The translations under genes were made by a program, and so were the position numbers. The notes under the pieces were generated by a model. It had not been told where the DNA came from. It did no database searches and saw only the letters and a list, made by a program, of their open reading frames with translations. A stretch of DNA of 64,000 bases from CBDCOD01 sp965219665 (lineage in GTDB: Bacteria; Pseudomonadota; Gammaproteobacteria; CAKMZV01), in contig CBDCOD010000025.1 of the NCBI GenBank assembly GCA_965219665.1, forward strand, positions 186,001 to 250,000. Reading direction: 5' to 3'. Positions 34,769 through 44,297 of this stretch are shown in pieces; position 1 is the stretch's first letter, and every line of letters starts with the position of its first letter.

Positions 34769-35646
34769 TGAGTATTACAGCAGCATTAGTGAAGGATTTG
34801 CGTATGCGTACAGGCGCAGGCATGATGGAATGCAAAAAGGCATTGGTAGAAACAGATGGTGATATTGAATTAGCTATTGAGAATATGCGCAAAGCAGGTA
34901 TGGCGCAAGCGGATAAGAAGGCTGGTCGAGTTGCTACAGAGGGGATGGTGATGTGCGCTGTTTCAGACTGTGGAACTAAGGCCGCTATCGTGGAGGTGAA
35001 CTCAGAAACGGATTTTGTGGCCAAAGGAGATGCTTTTATAGCATTCACTGATCAGGTAGCACAACTCGCATTGAATCAAGAGATTGATGATATTGATTCG
35101 TTATTAGTAGGTAATTTAGAAGGCGGCGTTAGCGTAGAGGAAGCACGCCGTGTATTGATTGCAAAACTGGGTGAAAATATATCGGTTCGCCGTGTTGCTT
35201 ATATTGAAGGTTCACCAGTTGGTCAGTATAGCCATGGTTCTAAAATTGGTGTGCTGGTTGCATTGAATGGCGGTGATGTCGATTTGGGCAAAGAAGTTGC
35301 CATGCATGTTGCAGCGACTAACCCTCAGGCTGTAGATCAATCTGGTGTAGATGATGCTGTTATTGAACATGAACGTGCTATTTTTTCTGAGCAGGCATTG
35401 CAATCAGGCAAGCCGCCAGAGATTGCCGATAAAATGGTGGTTGGAAAGATTGCCAAATTCTTGAAAGAAATAACACTATTGAATCAGCCTTTTGTCAAAA
35501 ATCCAGATATCAGTGTTCAGGCTTTGTTAAAGCAGCATAATGCGGCAGTTACTCAATTCATTCGTTTTGAGGTGGGTGAAGGCATTGCTAAGAAAGAAGA
35601 TAATTTTGCTGAGGAAGTTGCTGCACAAGTAGCAGCTGCTAAATAG
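34768..35646 (+). CDS. tsf: Elongation factor Ts
   Basis: A 292-residue EF-Ts with an N-terminal UBA-like domain, the signature LRMRTGAGMMECKKAL near residue 11 and VNSETDFVAKGDAF in the core. It exchanges nucleotides on EF-Tu. It is cotranscribed with rpsB through a one-base overlap and is followed by pyrH after nine bases. Confidence 0.96.
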   Translation: MSITAALVKDLRMRTGAGMMECKKALVETDGDIELAIENMRKAGMAQADKKAGRVATEGMVMCAVSDCGTKAAIVEVNSETDFVAKGDAFIAFTDQVAQLALNQEIDDIDSLLVGNLEGGVSVEEARRVLIAKLGENISVRRVAYIEGSPVGQYSHGSKIGVLVALNGGDVDLGKEVAMHVAATNPQAVDQSGVDDAVIEHERAIFSEQALQSGKPPEIADKMVVGKIAKFLKEITLLNQPFVKNPDISVQALLKQHNAAVTQFIRFEVGEGIAKKEDNFAEEVAAQVAAAK

Positions 35647-35655
35647 TATAAGGCA

Positions 35656-36357
35656 ATGGCTCAAAGGCGCATTCTTCTAAAAATCAGCGGGGAGGCGCTA
35701 TGTGATACGCATGGTGTTGATAGCGCAAAAATAGAATGGGTTGCTGAGCGTATTGCGTTGTTGCATCGTGCAGGCATTGAGTTGGGCGTGGTTTGTGGCG
35801 CAGGCAACTGGATACGCGGTAGAAATGTGTGCACTATTAAGCGCACCACTGCCGATCAAATGGGCATGCTTGCCACAGTAATGAATGGTTTGGCAATTTA
35901 TGATGCATTACATGCAAAAGGAATTGTCTCTACTGTTTTTTCAGCCGTTGATGTTGCAGGTATTCCTGTCTGGAATCAAATGGAAGCAGCCATTCGTATT
36001 CGCCAGCACCCTCTAATTTTAGTTGGTGGTACGGGTAATCCCTTTTTCTCAACTGATAGTGCAGCGGCACTGAGAGCTGCACAGCTAGAATGTGATAGTT
36101 TGCTAAAGGCGACTAATGTGGATGGCGTATATGATAAAGACCCTAACATGCATAGCGATGCAGTCCGCTTTGATGTGTTAACTTTTGACGAGGCTATCCA
36201 GCGAAGTGTGCAGGTGATGGATTTGACGGCTTTTGACTTATGTAAGCAAAACGGCATAGACATACATGTTTTTGATATGTATGGAGTTGATTCTTTTGAG
36301 TGTATTTGCTCAGGAGATAATGTGGGAACATGCATTACATCCGGTGTTCCTAAATGA
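35656..36357 (+). CDS. pyrH: Uridylate kinase PyrH
   Basis: A 233-residue amino-acid-kinase-fold UMP kinase with LLKISGEAL at the start, the GAGN-type loop (CGAGNWIRG) and a nucleotide-binding KATNVDGVYDKDP segment. It makes UDP from UMP. It stands in the standard rpsB-tsf-pyrH-frr order. Confidence 0.95.
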   Translation: MAQRRILLKISGEALCDTHGVDSAKIEWVAERIALLHRAGIELGVVCGAGNWIRGRNVCTIKRTTADQMGMLATVMNGLAIYDALHAKGIVSTVFSAVDVAGIPVWNQMEAAIRIRQHPLILVGGTGNPFFSTDSAAALRAAQLECDSLLKATNVDGVYDKDPNMHSDAVRFDVLTFDEAIQRSVQVMDLTAFDLCKQNGIDIHVFDMYGVDSFECICSGDNVGTCITSGVPK

Positions 36358-36420
36358 TAGAGCAGGTTCAGTTAGGAACTGCAGCAAAGTCATATACAGC
36401 CATAGAGGAGAATAACCAGT

Positions 36421-36981
36421 ATGTCTTATAACTTATCTGATATAGAAAGCAAAATGCGCAAGACAGTTGATTCGCTTTTGCAGCAATTTAGCAAGTTGCG
36501 CGCCGGTCGTGCACATCCATCGCTTTTGGATCACTTGAATGTAGATTATTATGGATCTATGGTTCCTGTTTCTCAGATTGCCAGCGTCAGTGTAGAAAGT
36601 GCGCAGACTTTGCTTATTTCACCATGGGAAAAATCAATGACTCAGGTTATTGAGAAGGCAATCCAGGTATCTGACTTGGGACTTAGCCCCGCAGTGTCCG
36701 GAGAGGTTATTCGCTTATCGATTCCTTCATTAACCGAAGAGCGCCGAAGAGAATTAGTAAAACTGGCTAAAGAAGAGGCTGAGAAGGCACGTGTATCAGT
36801 GCGCGCTATTCGTCGCGATGCAAATAATGCAGCTAAGGCTTCCTTGAAAGATAAGCAAATAACAGAAGATGAAGCACATGATATTGAGGGAGATGTTCAG
36901 AAACTGACAAACTGCTTCATTGATGAGGTGGATGAAAAGTTAGCGAATAAAGAAAAAGACCTCTTATCTATTGCCAAGTAA
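36421..36981 (+). CDS. frr: Ribosome recycling factor
   Basis: A 186-residue protein, the standard RRF length. The motif LRAGRAHPSLLD near residue 26 and LTEERRRELVKLAKEEAE are family hallmarks. With EF-G it splits post-termination ribosomes. A GGAG ribosome site lies about ten bases before the ATG. Confidence 0.96.
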   Translation: MSYNLSDIESKMRKTVDSLLQQFSKLRAGRAHPSLLDHLNVDYYGSMVPVSQIASVSVESAQTLLISPWEKSMTQVIEKAIQVSDLGLSPAVSGEVIRLSIPSLTEERRRELVKLAKEEAEKARVSVRAIRRDANNAAKASLKDKQITEDEAHDIEGDVQKLTNCFIDEVDEKLANKEKDLLSIAK

Positions 36982-37002
36982 CGATTCTGTACCGCTTTTA
37001 TT

Positions 37003-37719
37003 GTGCCTGTTTATTCCACCTTGCCTCAACATATAGCAGTTGTTATGGACGGCAACGGTCGTTGGGCAAAGCAGCGCCATTTGCCACGCTTTATGGGGCA
37101 CAAACGCGGAGTCAAAGCGACTATGCGTTTAGTTCGTGCTTGCGGTGATTATGACATCCCGTATTTGACATTGTTTGCTTTCAGCACAGAGAACTGGCAG
37201 CGCCCCCAAGAAGAGGTGCAGCAGTTGATGGGCTTAATGATGAATGGGCTGGAAAAAGAAGTACCTAAATTGGAAAAAAAAGGAGTAAAGATACGCTTTA
37301 TTGGCAATTTAAGGCGCTTTGATCAAAAAATGGTGGATGCACTTATTGAGGCAGAGGAAAAAACGGTTCATAATACTAAGATGGTTCTGTCCATTTGTGT
37401 TGACTATGGGGGGCGTTGGGATATTGTACAGGCCGCTAACAATGCGTTGCGCTTTAAGCAACAGAATAAAGAACCTCTTATGCTGACAGAGCAGGATTTA
37501 AGTCAGCATTTAGCAATGCATGATATGCCAGATCCTGATTTGTTTATTCGTACGAGTGGAGAGCAGCGTGTTAGTAATTTTCTTTTATGGCAGATGGCTT
37601 ATTCTGAGTTGTATTTTTCATCGACGCTTTGGCCAGATTTTAGTAAAGCTGATTTAGACGATGCTTTGGATAGTTTCGCTAAGCGTGATCGCCGTTTTGG
37701 CAAGACTTCCCCTAACTAA
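37003..37719 (+). CDS. uppS: Undecaprenyl pyrophosphate synthase
   Basis: A 238-residue cis-prenyltransferase with VVMDGNGRWA (catalytic D16), FAFSTENW and the later DLFIRTSGEQRVSNFLLWQ. It makes the C55 lipid carrier precursor for peptidoglycan and O-antigen. The start is GTG 37003, giving the usual short N-terminus; no ATG or strong ribosome site is nearby. It follows frr by 21 bases. Confidence 0.95.
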   Translation: MPVYSTLPQHIAVVMDGNGRWAKQRHLPRFMGHKRGVKATMRLVRACGDYDIPYLTLFAFSTENWQRPQEEVQQLMGLMMNGLEKEVPKLEKKGVKIRFIGNLRRFDQKMVDALIEAEEKTVHNTKMVLSICVDYGGRWDIVQAANNALRFKQQNKEPLMLTEQDLSQHLAMHDMPDPDLFIRTSGEQRVSNFLLWQMAYSELYFSSTLWPDFSKADLDDALDSFAKRDRRFGKTSPN

Positions 37720-37730
37720 GAGAATTGACT

Positions 37731-38498
37731 GTGAGACAGCGTATTTTTGTAGCTGTTTTTCTGGCACCACTGATTATTGGTAGTGTTCTATATCTGCCTG
37801 ATGATTATTTCATTGCCATGCTTGGAGGATGGGTGGCGATAGGGGCTTGGGAATGGATTAGGCTATACCATTTCAAACGGCTGATTGCCGGTGCTTATGT
37901 CGTTCTATGCAGCATGTCTGCTTTGATGCTTAGCAGTTTTCCTTTTGCACAGTTGTGGCTCAGTTTGGCTGCTATTGCTTGGGCATGTTCGTGGTGGGTA
38001 CTATTTAATACGAATTTCACTCCTAATCCCATACGCGCATTAATCAGTGGTATATTGATTTTGCCTGCTGGTGCCATGGCGCTTTTTTGGCTGCGTGATC
38101 AGTATGGCGCCGCAGCATGCCTTTCTGTGCTTTTTATTGTTTGGGCAGTTGACATTGCGGGAATGCTGGTGGGCAGAAAGTGGGGTAGAGAGACTATTTT
38201 CCCAACAATCAGCCCTAATAAAACATGGGAAGGCTTTTATGCCCAAATGGGTATTGCTGTGCTTGCTAGTGTTATTTTCGTGGTATTTTTTGGCTTTGCA
38301 TGGGCGGAAGCAGTTGGCTTGTCTATACTTACCACCATAGCCTGTATCGGAGGGGATTTATTTGTTAGTATGTTAAAGCGTGAGAATAACGTAAAGGATA
38401 CAGGAACCATTATAGTTGGGCATGGCGGTGTGTTAGATCGTGTTGATGGGCTATTGGCTGCTGCCCCAGTTTATTGGTTTCTATTGGGTTGGATATGA
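37731..38498 (+). CDS. cdsA: Phosphatidate cytidylyltransferase CdsA
   Basis: A 255-residue membrane protein with about eight hydrophobic segments and the C-terminal CTP-transferase signature around SMLKRENNVKDTGTIIVGHGG followed by DRVDGLLAA. It makes CDP-diacylglycerol for phospholipid synthesis. GTG 37731 is preferred over TTG 37725 because AAGAGA is seven bases upstream of it. Its stop overlaps the rseP start by four bases (ATGA). Confidence 0.94.
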   Translation: MRQRIFVAVFLAPLIIGSVLYLPDDYFIAMLGGWVAIGAWEWIRLYHFKRLIAGAYVVLCSMSALMLSSFPFAQLWLSLAAIAWACSWWVLFNTNFTPNPIRALISGILILPAGAMALFWLRDQYGAAACLSVLFIVWAVDIAGMLVGRKWGRETIFPTISPNKTWEGFYAQMGIAVLASVIFVVFFGFAWAEAVGLSILTTIACIGGDLFVSMLKRENNVKDTGTIIVGHGGVLDRVDGLLAAAPVYWFLLGWI

Positions 38499-39847
38499 TT
38501 GCGGCGGTAGAAACAGTTATTGGTTTTTTATTAGCCATCATGATATTAGTGAGCGTTCACGAGTGGGCACATTTTTTTGTAGCACGTCTTTTTGGAATTA
38601 GAGTGTTACGTTTCTCTATTGGATTTGGTAAGCCTTTTTTCAATAGGCATATAGGACCAGATAATATGGAATTCTGCTTGGCACCTGTTCCGTTAGGGGG
38701 GTACGTCAAAATGTTGGATAGCCGTGAAATGCAAGTGGAGCCTGAGGAGTTAGATAGATGTTTTGATCACAGGCCATCTTGGCAAAAAATTTGTGTTGTT
38801 GCAGCAGGTCCTATCATTAACATCCTGCTGGCGGTTGTGCTATTCACTGTACTGAATTTAGTAGAGCGGCAAACGCCTAAAGTGATTGTTGGAAGCGTTG
38901 CGACAGGTAGTCCAGTTTCTGCACTACAGGCTGGGGATGAGGTGGTGCGCATTAACAATCGTGAAGTAATCAGTTGGGCAGATGCTCAAATACAGTTGAA
39001 TAACGCTGCTATTCGTGGTCGAAATTTAGATATTGAGGTACTGCGTGATCAAATACCTACGCATCTAAATGTTGTCCTGGACTGGTCACGATATGATGTG
39101 AGTGCATTAGGTTGGCAGCAATTAGGTATTCAGGCTTTGCAGCCTCTTTTTTTGCCGATTATTGGTGATGTGCTTACAGGCAGCGCCGCAGATACAGTTG
39201 GATTGCAGGCGGGAGATATTATTCAGAGTTTTAATAGTCAGCCAATAAATGACTGGACTGCTTTGGTTAATTTGGTGAGGCAGTATCCGAATCAAGTCAT
39301 TCAACTGGGTGTGGAGCGTAATGGTAGGGTTATACTACATAGCATTGAACTAGGATCACGCCTTGTAGAAGGAGAAATAGTTGGGTATCTTGGAGCGCAG
39401 GTAGATACTTCTCATACGAATTTAGAACCATATCTTCATCGTCATAGTGATTCTTTAACAACGGCTGTTTACAAAGGCGTTCAAAAGACATGGGATGTTT
39501 CTACTTTGATTATTGTTTCAATCGGTCGTATGATAACAGGAGATGTTTCTATAGATAATATTAGTGGCCCTATTACTATTGCACAAGTAGCAGGTGAGAC
39601 GATACATTACGGCATATTGAGTTTTATCCATTTTTTGGCATTCCTGAGTATTAGTTTAGGTATTCTCAATATTTTGCCTATTCCTATGTTGGATGGGGGG
39701 CATATCGTTATGTATATAGTGGAGAGTATTTTACGTGGTCCATTATCTCAGACAGCTCAATTGAATTTTCAGAAGGTAGGTATTGTTATTTTAGTAATGA
39801 TTATGTCCATAGCTTTATTCAATGATTTATCGCGTGTTTTTTCATGA
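38495..39847 (+). CDS. rseP: RIP metalloprotease RseP
   Basis: A 450-residue site-2 protease with HEWAH (zinc ligands H22 and H26, catalytic E23), two PDZ domains in the middle and NILPIPMLDGGH in a late membrane segment. It cuts anti-sigma factors and signal-peptide remnants in the inner membrane. ATG 38495 gives exactly the E. coli length; TTG 38474 would add seven residues. Confidence 0.94.
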   Translation: MIAAVETVIGFLLAIMILVSVHEWAHFFVARLFGIRVLRFSIGFGKPFFNRHIGPDNMEFCLAPVPLGGYVKMLDSREMQVEPEELDRCFDHRPSWQKICVVAAGPIINILLAVVLFTVLNLVERQTPKVIVGSVATGSPVSALQAGDEVVRINNREVISWADAQIQLNNAAIRGRNLDIEVLRDQIPTHLNVVLDWSRYDVSALGWQQLGIQALQPLFLPIIGDVLTGSAADTVGLQAGDIIQSFNSQPINDWTALVNLVRQYPNQVIQLGVERNGRVILHSIELGSRLVEGEIVGYLGAQVDTSHTNLEPYLHRHSDSLTTAVYKGVQKTWDVSTLIIVSIGRMITGDVSIDNISGPITIAQVAGETIHYGILSFIHFLAFLSISLGILNILPIPMLDGGHIVMYIVESILRGPLSQTAQLNFQKVGIVILVMIMSIALFNDLSRVFS

Positions 39848-42186
39848 GGCAGTCTGACGCTTCTATATTGTTTAGTTACATGCGGACAATAAGGTACTGT
39901 ATGCCATTCACTGTTATGCTGTTTTACAGCATGATGTCGCATGCCAGTTTTATCATTGAGGAGGTTGTTTTTCATGGGTTGAATCGTCTGAGTACAGCCA
40001 CAGCCAGTGCCTATATGCCTATTGGTAAAGGAGACGAAGCGTCTAAGGATAACCTTAGTCGAGTAGTCAACCGTTTCAATAGAAGTGGCTTATTTGAAGA
40101 TGTTCAAATTTATGGGGATGAGCGTAATGTGCTATTCGTTCATTTGAAAGAGCGTCCTACAATTAGTAAAATCGCGATAGAGGGTAATGAACTGATAGAA
40201 GAGGAGCAATTGCGTTCAGTTTTACAACTACAGGGCATTAGTTTAAACCGTACATTTAGCGCGTCTGTTTTTGGTCGTATGCGTCGTGAATTGCAAAATC
40301 AATATTTTCAGGCTGGCTATTATGCAGTTCGTGTGAATACTAAGGTAGAGTATTTGGAGCGGCAACGGGTTAGCTTATTGATTGAGATAGACGAAGGTAG
40401 TGCAGCAAAAATTGAACAAATTAGTTTTACGGGTAATCATAGTGCTTCTGATAAGTTACTTTTGACTGCTTTTCAAACACAAAGTTATGATCCCAATAAT
40501 GCGCTGCTTGGTAACTTTGAGTACCAAAAATTTGCCGTTGAAGGTGACTTTAATGCAGTGCTGAATTATTATTGGAATAATGGCTATGCGAAGGCAGGTA
40601 TTCGATCTTCACAAGTGAGCTTGTCTCCTGATCAGCAATCAGTTTATATTACAGTTAACTTAGAAGAGGGGGCTTTATATCACATAGAAGGTTCACGTAT
40701 AGAAGGGGTTGATAGAATATTACAGCCAGAGCAAATAGATCAAATCAATACTATTCAATCTGGTGATGTGTTTTCTCGTCGCAAAATTTCTGCGGTAGTA
40801 GATGCACTTCGCAAGGCGTTAGGGAACCAAGGTTATGCTTATGCTAATATCCAAACTGACATTGGTTTTAATGAGGAGAAGCAGCAAGCATTTATCCGCT
40901 TCATAGCTAATCCTGGTGAGCGTGTCTATGTACATAGGGTGGAAATTACAGGTAACTATGCTACACTGGATGCAGTGGTTCGACGAGAAATGCGACAGTT
41001 TGAGGGCGCCTTATATATCCCAGCTTTGGTGCAATTGTCTGAGGCGCGTATTAATCGTGCAGGATATTTTAATAGGCTGTCTATCTCGCCAAGACGTATT
41101 AGCAATAATCAAGTACTATTGTTGGTTGAGGTTGAGGAGACTAATACAGGTAGTTTTAATGCTCAGGTTGGCTTCTCTTTAGTTGGCGGTGTTCGCTTTG
41201 GCATTGGTCTGACAGAACGGAATTGGCTGGGAAGGGGTTATATTTTTAATTTCTCTGCCCAGCAAGATTCGGCTGTTACACAAGTTGGTATATCAGCAAC
41301 GGACCCATATTTTACTCCAGAAAATGTCAGTTTTACATGGGCACTTAACTACTCTAGGACAGATGCAGGAGAACTCAATCTTAGTGCATTTCTAACCAAT
41401 AGGATTAGTGCCTCATTTCGCTTTGGTTTGCCACTTACAGAAACACAGCGCATCGGGTATGGAGTACGCTTTGACAGAATCAATCTTATTTGTCAATCAG
41501 AATTTACCAACTGTGTTTCGATAGATGAAGATTTTCCTGATGGTATCAATAGCGTAATAGGCGTTTTGAGGTGGTCAATGGATACGCGTAATAGAGCGCT
41601 ATTTCCTACAGGTGGTAGCCAACACACTATTACCGCAGAGCCTACCCTTCCTGGAACAGATATACAGACACTTGGCATTGATAGTTTGAGCAGGTGGTAT
41701 TTTCCAATAAATTTTTTAAATGAAGGCAGTGCATTTAATATAACGCATCAAATTCGTTGGTTAGGAAGTTATGACGATAGCGCGCCTCCCTTTTTTAATC
41801 ATTATTTTTTAGGTGGTCCAAGTACAGTGCGTGGATATCGTACGAATACATTAGGACCACAGTATAATGAGGCTACTGATGGGACGACTGGAGCACAAGG
41901 TGGAACTGTTTCTTTACGTACAAATTTCGAGGTGCTTATACCTCCATTTTTTTCAGATAGCATAGAGCAGCAATCAAGTATTCGCTTTGGACCATTTGTG
42001 GATATAGGGAATTTATATAGCAGCCTTGAATCAGTAGATATCGCCACTTTGCGTGGCTCTTATGGCGTTGCGATGCTTTGGGTTTCACCTTTTGGACCGT
42101 TATCGTTTAGCATAGCGCAGCCGTTTAATAATACGCCATCTGACCAAACAGAATTTTTTCAGTTTTCTTTAGGACAGGGCTTTTAG
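39844..42186 (+). CDS. bamA: Outer-membrane assembly factor BamA
   Basis: A 780-residue protein with a signal peptide ending near residue 34 (MMSHA/SF), five POTRA domains (about 36-440) and a 16-strand barrel. The STVRGYRTNTLGP segment includes the conserved barrel-lumen VRG loop. It inserts beta-barrel proteins in the outer membrane. The ATG overlaps the rseP stop by four bases. A second ATG at 39880 would give a shorter but workable signal peptide. Confidence 0.95.
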   Translation: MRQSDASILFSYMRTIRYCMPFTVMLFYSMMSHASFIIEEVVFHGLNRLSTATASAYMPIGKGDEASKDNLSRVVNRFNRSGLFEDVQIYGDERNVLFVHLKERPTISKIAIEGNELIEEEQLRSVLQLQGISLNRTFSASVFGRMRRELQNQYFQAGYYAVRVNTKVEYLERQRVSLLIEIDEGSAAKIEQISFTGNHSASDKLLLTAFQTQSYDPNNALLGNFEYQKFAVEGDFNAVLNYYWNNGYAKAGIRSSQVSLSPDQQSVYITVNLEEGALYHIEGSRIEGVDRILQPEQIDQINTIQSGDVFSRRKISAVVDALRKALGNQGYAYANIQTDIGFNEEKQQAFIRFIANPGERVYVHRVEITGNYATLDAVVRREMRQFEGALYIPALVQLSEARINRAGYFNRLSISPRRISNNQVLLLVEVEETNTGSFNAQVGFSLVGGVRFGIGLTERNWLGRGYIFNFSAQQDSAVTQVGISATDPYFTPENVSFTWALNYSRTDAGELNLSAFLTNRISASFRFGLPLTETQRIGYGVRFDRINLICQSEFTNCVSIDEDFPDGINSVIGVLRWSMDTRNRALFPTGGSQHTITAEPTLPGTDIQTLGIDSLSRWYFPINFLNEGSAFNITHQIRWLGSYDDSAPPFFNHYFLGGPSTVRGYRTNTLGPQYNEATDGTTGAQGGTVSLRTNFEVLIPPFFSDSIEQQSSIRFGPFVDIGNLYSSLESVDIATLRGSYGVAMLWVSPFGPLSFSIAQPFNNTPSDQTEFFQFSLGQGF

Positions 42187-42273
42187 TGTTGCTTAGGTGT
42201 TAAGCATTTGTGTACGGTGCTTGCATAGTAAGCCTGTAAATTGGATTAATCTTGAAAAAAAGGAGATTTTTTT

Positions 42274-42783
42274 ATGCGGTATATATTGATATTGTTACTT
42301 ATGTCAGTAACTGGAATGGCTTTTGCCCAAAACATAGCCCTCATTGATGGCCAGAAAATTATTTCACAAATTCCTCAAAGGGAAGACTTTGAAAAAAAAC
42401 TGGAGCAAGAGTTTAAGCCAGTGCAGCAAGATCTGGAAGCAGGTCAAAAAAAGTTGCAAACGAAAGGTCGTGAATTAGAAAAGCAGCGTCTGACTCTTAA
42501 AGCGGAAGAGGTAGAAAAGAGAGAGGAAGAGTTACGTACATTACAAGAGAGTTTACAGCGTAAGGCACGTCTTGCTCAGCAAGATTTTCAAGCACGTCAG
42601 GAAGAAATCAACGGACAAATAGAGTTGCTTATTCAAAATGCTATTGGTGTTGTTGCAAAAAAAGAGGGGTTTGAAGTTGTGCTGTTTAGAGGCGCAGTGG
42701 CTTGGTCTGGAGTAGATGTTAAGGACATCACCAGTTTGGTAGTAACTTACCTCAGTGAACAGGGAGCACAAAAAAAACAGTAG
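42274..42783 (+). CDS. skp: Periplasmic chaperone Skp/OmpH
   Basis: A 169-residue exported protein with a signal peptide ending at residue 18 (GMAFA/QN) and a long charged coiled-coil stretch (about 45-125). It holds unfolded outer-membrane proteins for BamA, its upstream neighbour. AAGGAG precedes the ATG. Confidence 0.93.
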   Translation: MRYILILLLMSVTGMAFAQNIALIDGQKIISQIPQREDFEKKLEQEFKPVQQDLEAGQKKLQTKGRELEKQRLTLKAEEVEKREEELRTLQESLQRKARLAQQDFQARQEEINGQIELLIQNAIGVVAKKEGFEVVLFRGAVAWSGVDVKDITSLVVTYLSEQGAQKKQ

Positions 42784-42851
42784 CGCTTAGTAAAAGTCGT
42801 CTATAGAGGCATCATTTTCAGATAATACGTATGAATAGATAGGTGAGCAGT

Positions 42852-43841
42852 ATGGATTTATATGCTATTTGTGAATATTTAGGTGCTTGTATAGAGCCTG
42901 CAGATACTCCCAATGCTCCTATTGAGGGAATAGTCTCCATAGGTGCTGCAACATCAGATCAGTTGACTTTTTGTGTTGATTCTGCCAAATCACGTATTGA
43001 TACCCAAGCCTATGCCTGTATAGCGCACGCTCCTTTAGAAAATTGCCCAACAATAGTGAGCAACAACCCTTATCGAGATTTTGCTCGCGTTCAGCAGTTG
43101 TTTTATCCACAGCCAGTTGTCGTAGGCCAGGATATTAATGAAACGAGCATTGTTGATAAAAGTGTTCGTTTACCCGCTAATATTAGGCTTGGTCCCTACT
43201 GTGTCATCGGGGCAAATGCTGTTTTAGAAGATGGCGTTATCATTGATAGCCACTGTCATATTGGTCAGAATACACATGTTGGCGCAAACACTCGCATAAG
43301 CCCACAGGTTTTTATTGGAGATTGGTGCATCATAGGTCAAGCATGTCTTATTCAGGCGGGTGTTAAAATAGGAGGAGACGGTTTTGGTTTTGTCCCTAAC
43401 AAGGATGGCACTTGGGAGCGTATACCACAAACTGGTAGAGTAGTTATTGGCGATAGAGTCTCAATTGGTAACGGTACTTGCATTGATAGAGGCACCTTAC
43501 AGGATACAGTGATAGAGTCTGACGTAATTATAGACAATTTAGTGCATATTGCGCACAATGTGCACATTGGTGCAGGGAGTGCACTTGCCGGTCAAACAGG
43601 TATAGCAGGTAGTGCACGTATTGGTAAGCAATGCCAGTTTGGTGGGCAAACAGCTATAGCAGGGCATATCGAATTGGTGGATAATGTCGTATGCGTTGGG
43701 CAGGCTATGGTTACTAATTCTATTAAAGAAAAAGGAATGTATGCAGGTAAGCCTGCACTGCCGATAAAAGAATGGCGCAGGAATGCTGTACATTTTAAGC
43801 GCTTGCATACGTACACCTTTCAAAAGAGAGGAGATTTATGA
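42852..43841 (+). CDS. lpxD: UDP-3-O-acylglucosamine N-acyltransferase LpxD
   Basis: A 329-residue hexapeptide-repeat acyltransferase, with an N-terminal uridine-binding domain (about 1-100), a left-handed beta helix and the catalytic histidine in HIAHNVHIG. It adds the second hydroxyacyl chain in lipid A synthesis. ATG 42852 is chosen because AGGTGA lies five bases upstream; an in-frame GTG at 42843 is too close to that site. It overlaps fabZ by four bases. Confidence 0.95.
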   Translation: MDLYAICEYLGACIEPADTPNAPIEGIVSIGAATSDQLTFCVDSAKSRIDTQAYACIAHAPLENCPTIVSNNPYRDFARVQQLFYPQPVVVGQDINETSIVDKSVRLPANIRLGPYCVIGANAVLEDGVIIDSHCHIGQNTHVGANTRISPQVFIGDWCIIGQACLIQAGVKIGGDGFGFVPNKDGTWERIPQTGRVVIGDRVSIGNGTCIDRGTLQDTVIESDVIIDNLVHIAHNVHIGAGSALAGQTGIAGSARIGKQCQFGGQTAIAGHIELVDNVVCVGQAMVTNSIKEKGMYAGKPALPIKEWRRNAVHFKRLHTYTFQKRGDL

Positions 43842-44281
43842 AAAAAAATTACGAAGCAAAAGATATTCAGAATTTTTTGCCTCACCGCTATCCCTTTCTG
43901 TTGATTGATCGGGTAGAGGATTATGTGGCTGGAAAGAGCCTCATTGCTATTAAGAATGTTACGGCAAATGAGCCTCAGTTTATGGGGCATTTCCCCGGAA
44001 ACCCTATCATGCCAGGTGTGATGATTGTTGAGGCTATGGCGCAGGCAACAGGGGTTTTATCGCATCTATCAAAAGAAGAAATGCTTGAGGGGACTACAGT
44101 GTATTATTTGGCATCCATTGACAAATGCCGTTTTCGGCGCATTGTTATTCCCGGCGATCAACTTAAAATTGAAGTTCAACTACAAGGTGTTCCTAAGCGT
44201 AATATATGGAAATTTAAAGCTTCTGCAACAGTTGATGGCGATCTGGCCGCAAGTTGTGAAATAATGTGCGCAGCAAGATAA
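43838..44281 (+). CDS. fabZ: 3-hydroxyacyl-ACP dehydratase FabZ
   Basis: A 147-residue hotdog-fold dehydratase with HRYPFLLIDR at the start and catalytic H51 (GHFPGNPIMPG) and E65. It removes water from hydroxyacyl-ACP in fatty acid elongation and competes with LpxA and LpxD for that substrate, hence the shared operon. A GAGGAG ribosome site precedes the ATG. Confidence 0.96.
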   Translation: MKKNYEAKDIQNFLPHRYPFLLIDRVEDYVAGKSLIAIKNVTANEPQFMGHFPGNPIMPGVMIVEAMAQATGVLSHLSKEEMLEGTTVYYLASIDKCRFRRIVIPGDQLKIEVQLQGVPKRNIWKFKASATVDGDLAASCEIMCAAR

Positions 44282-44297
44282 TTGTTTTAATAAATCC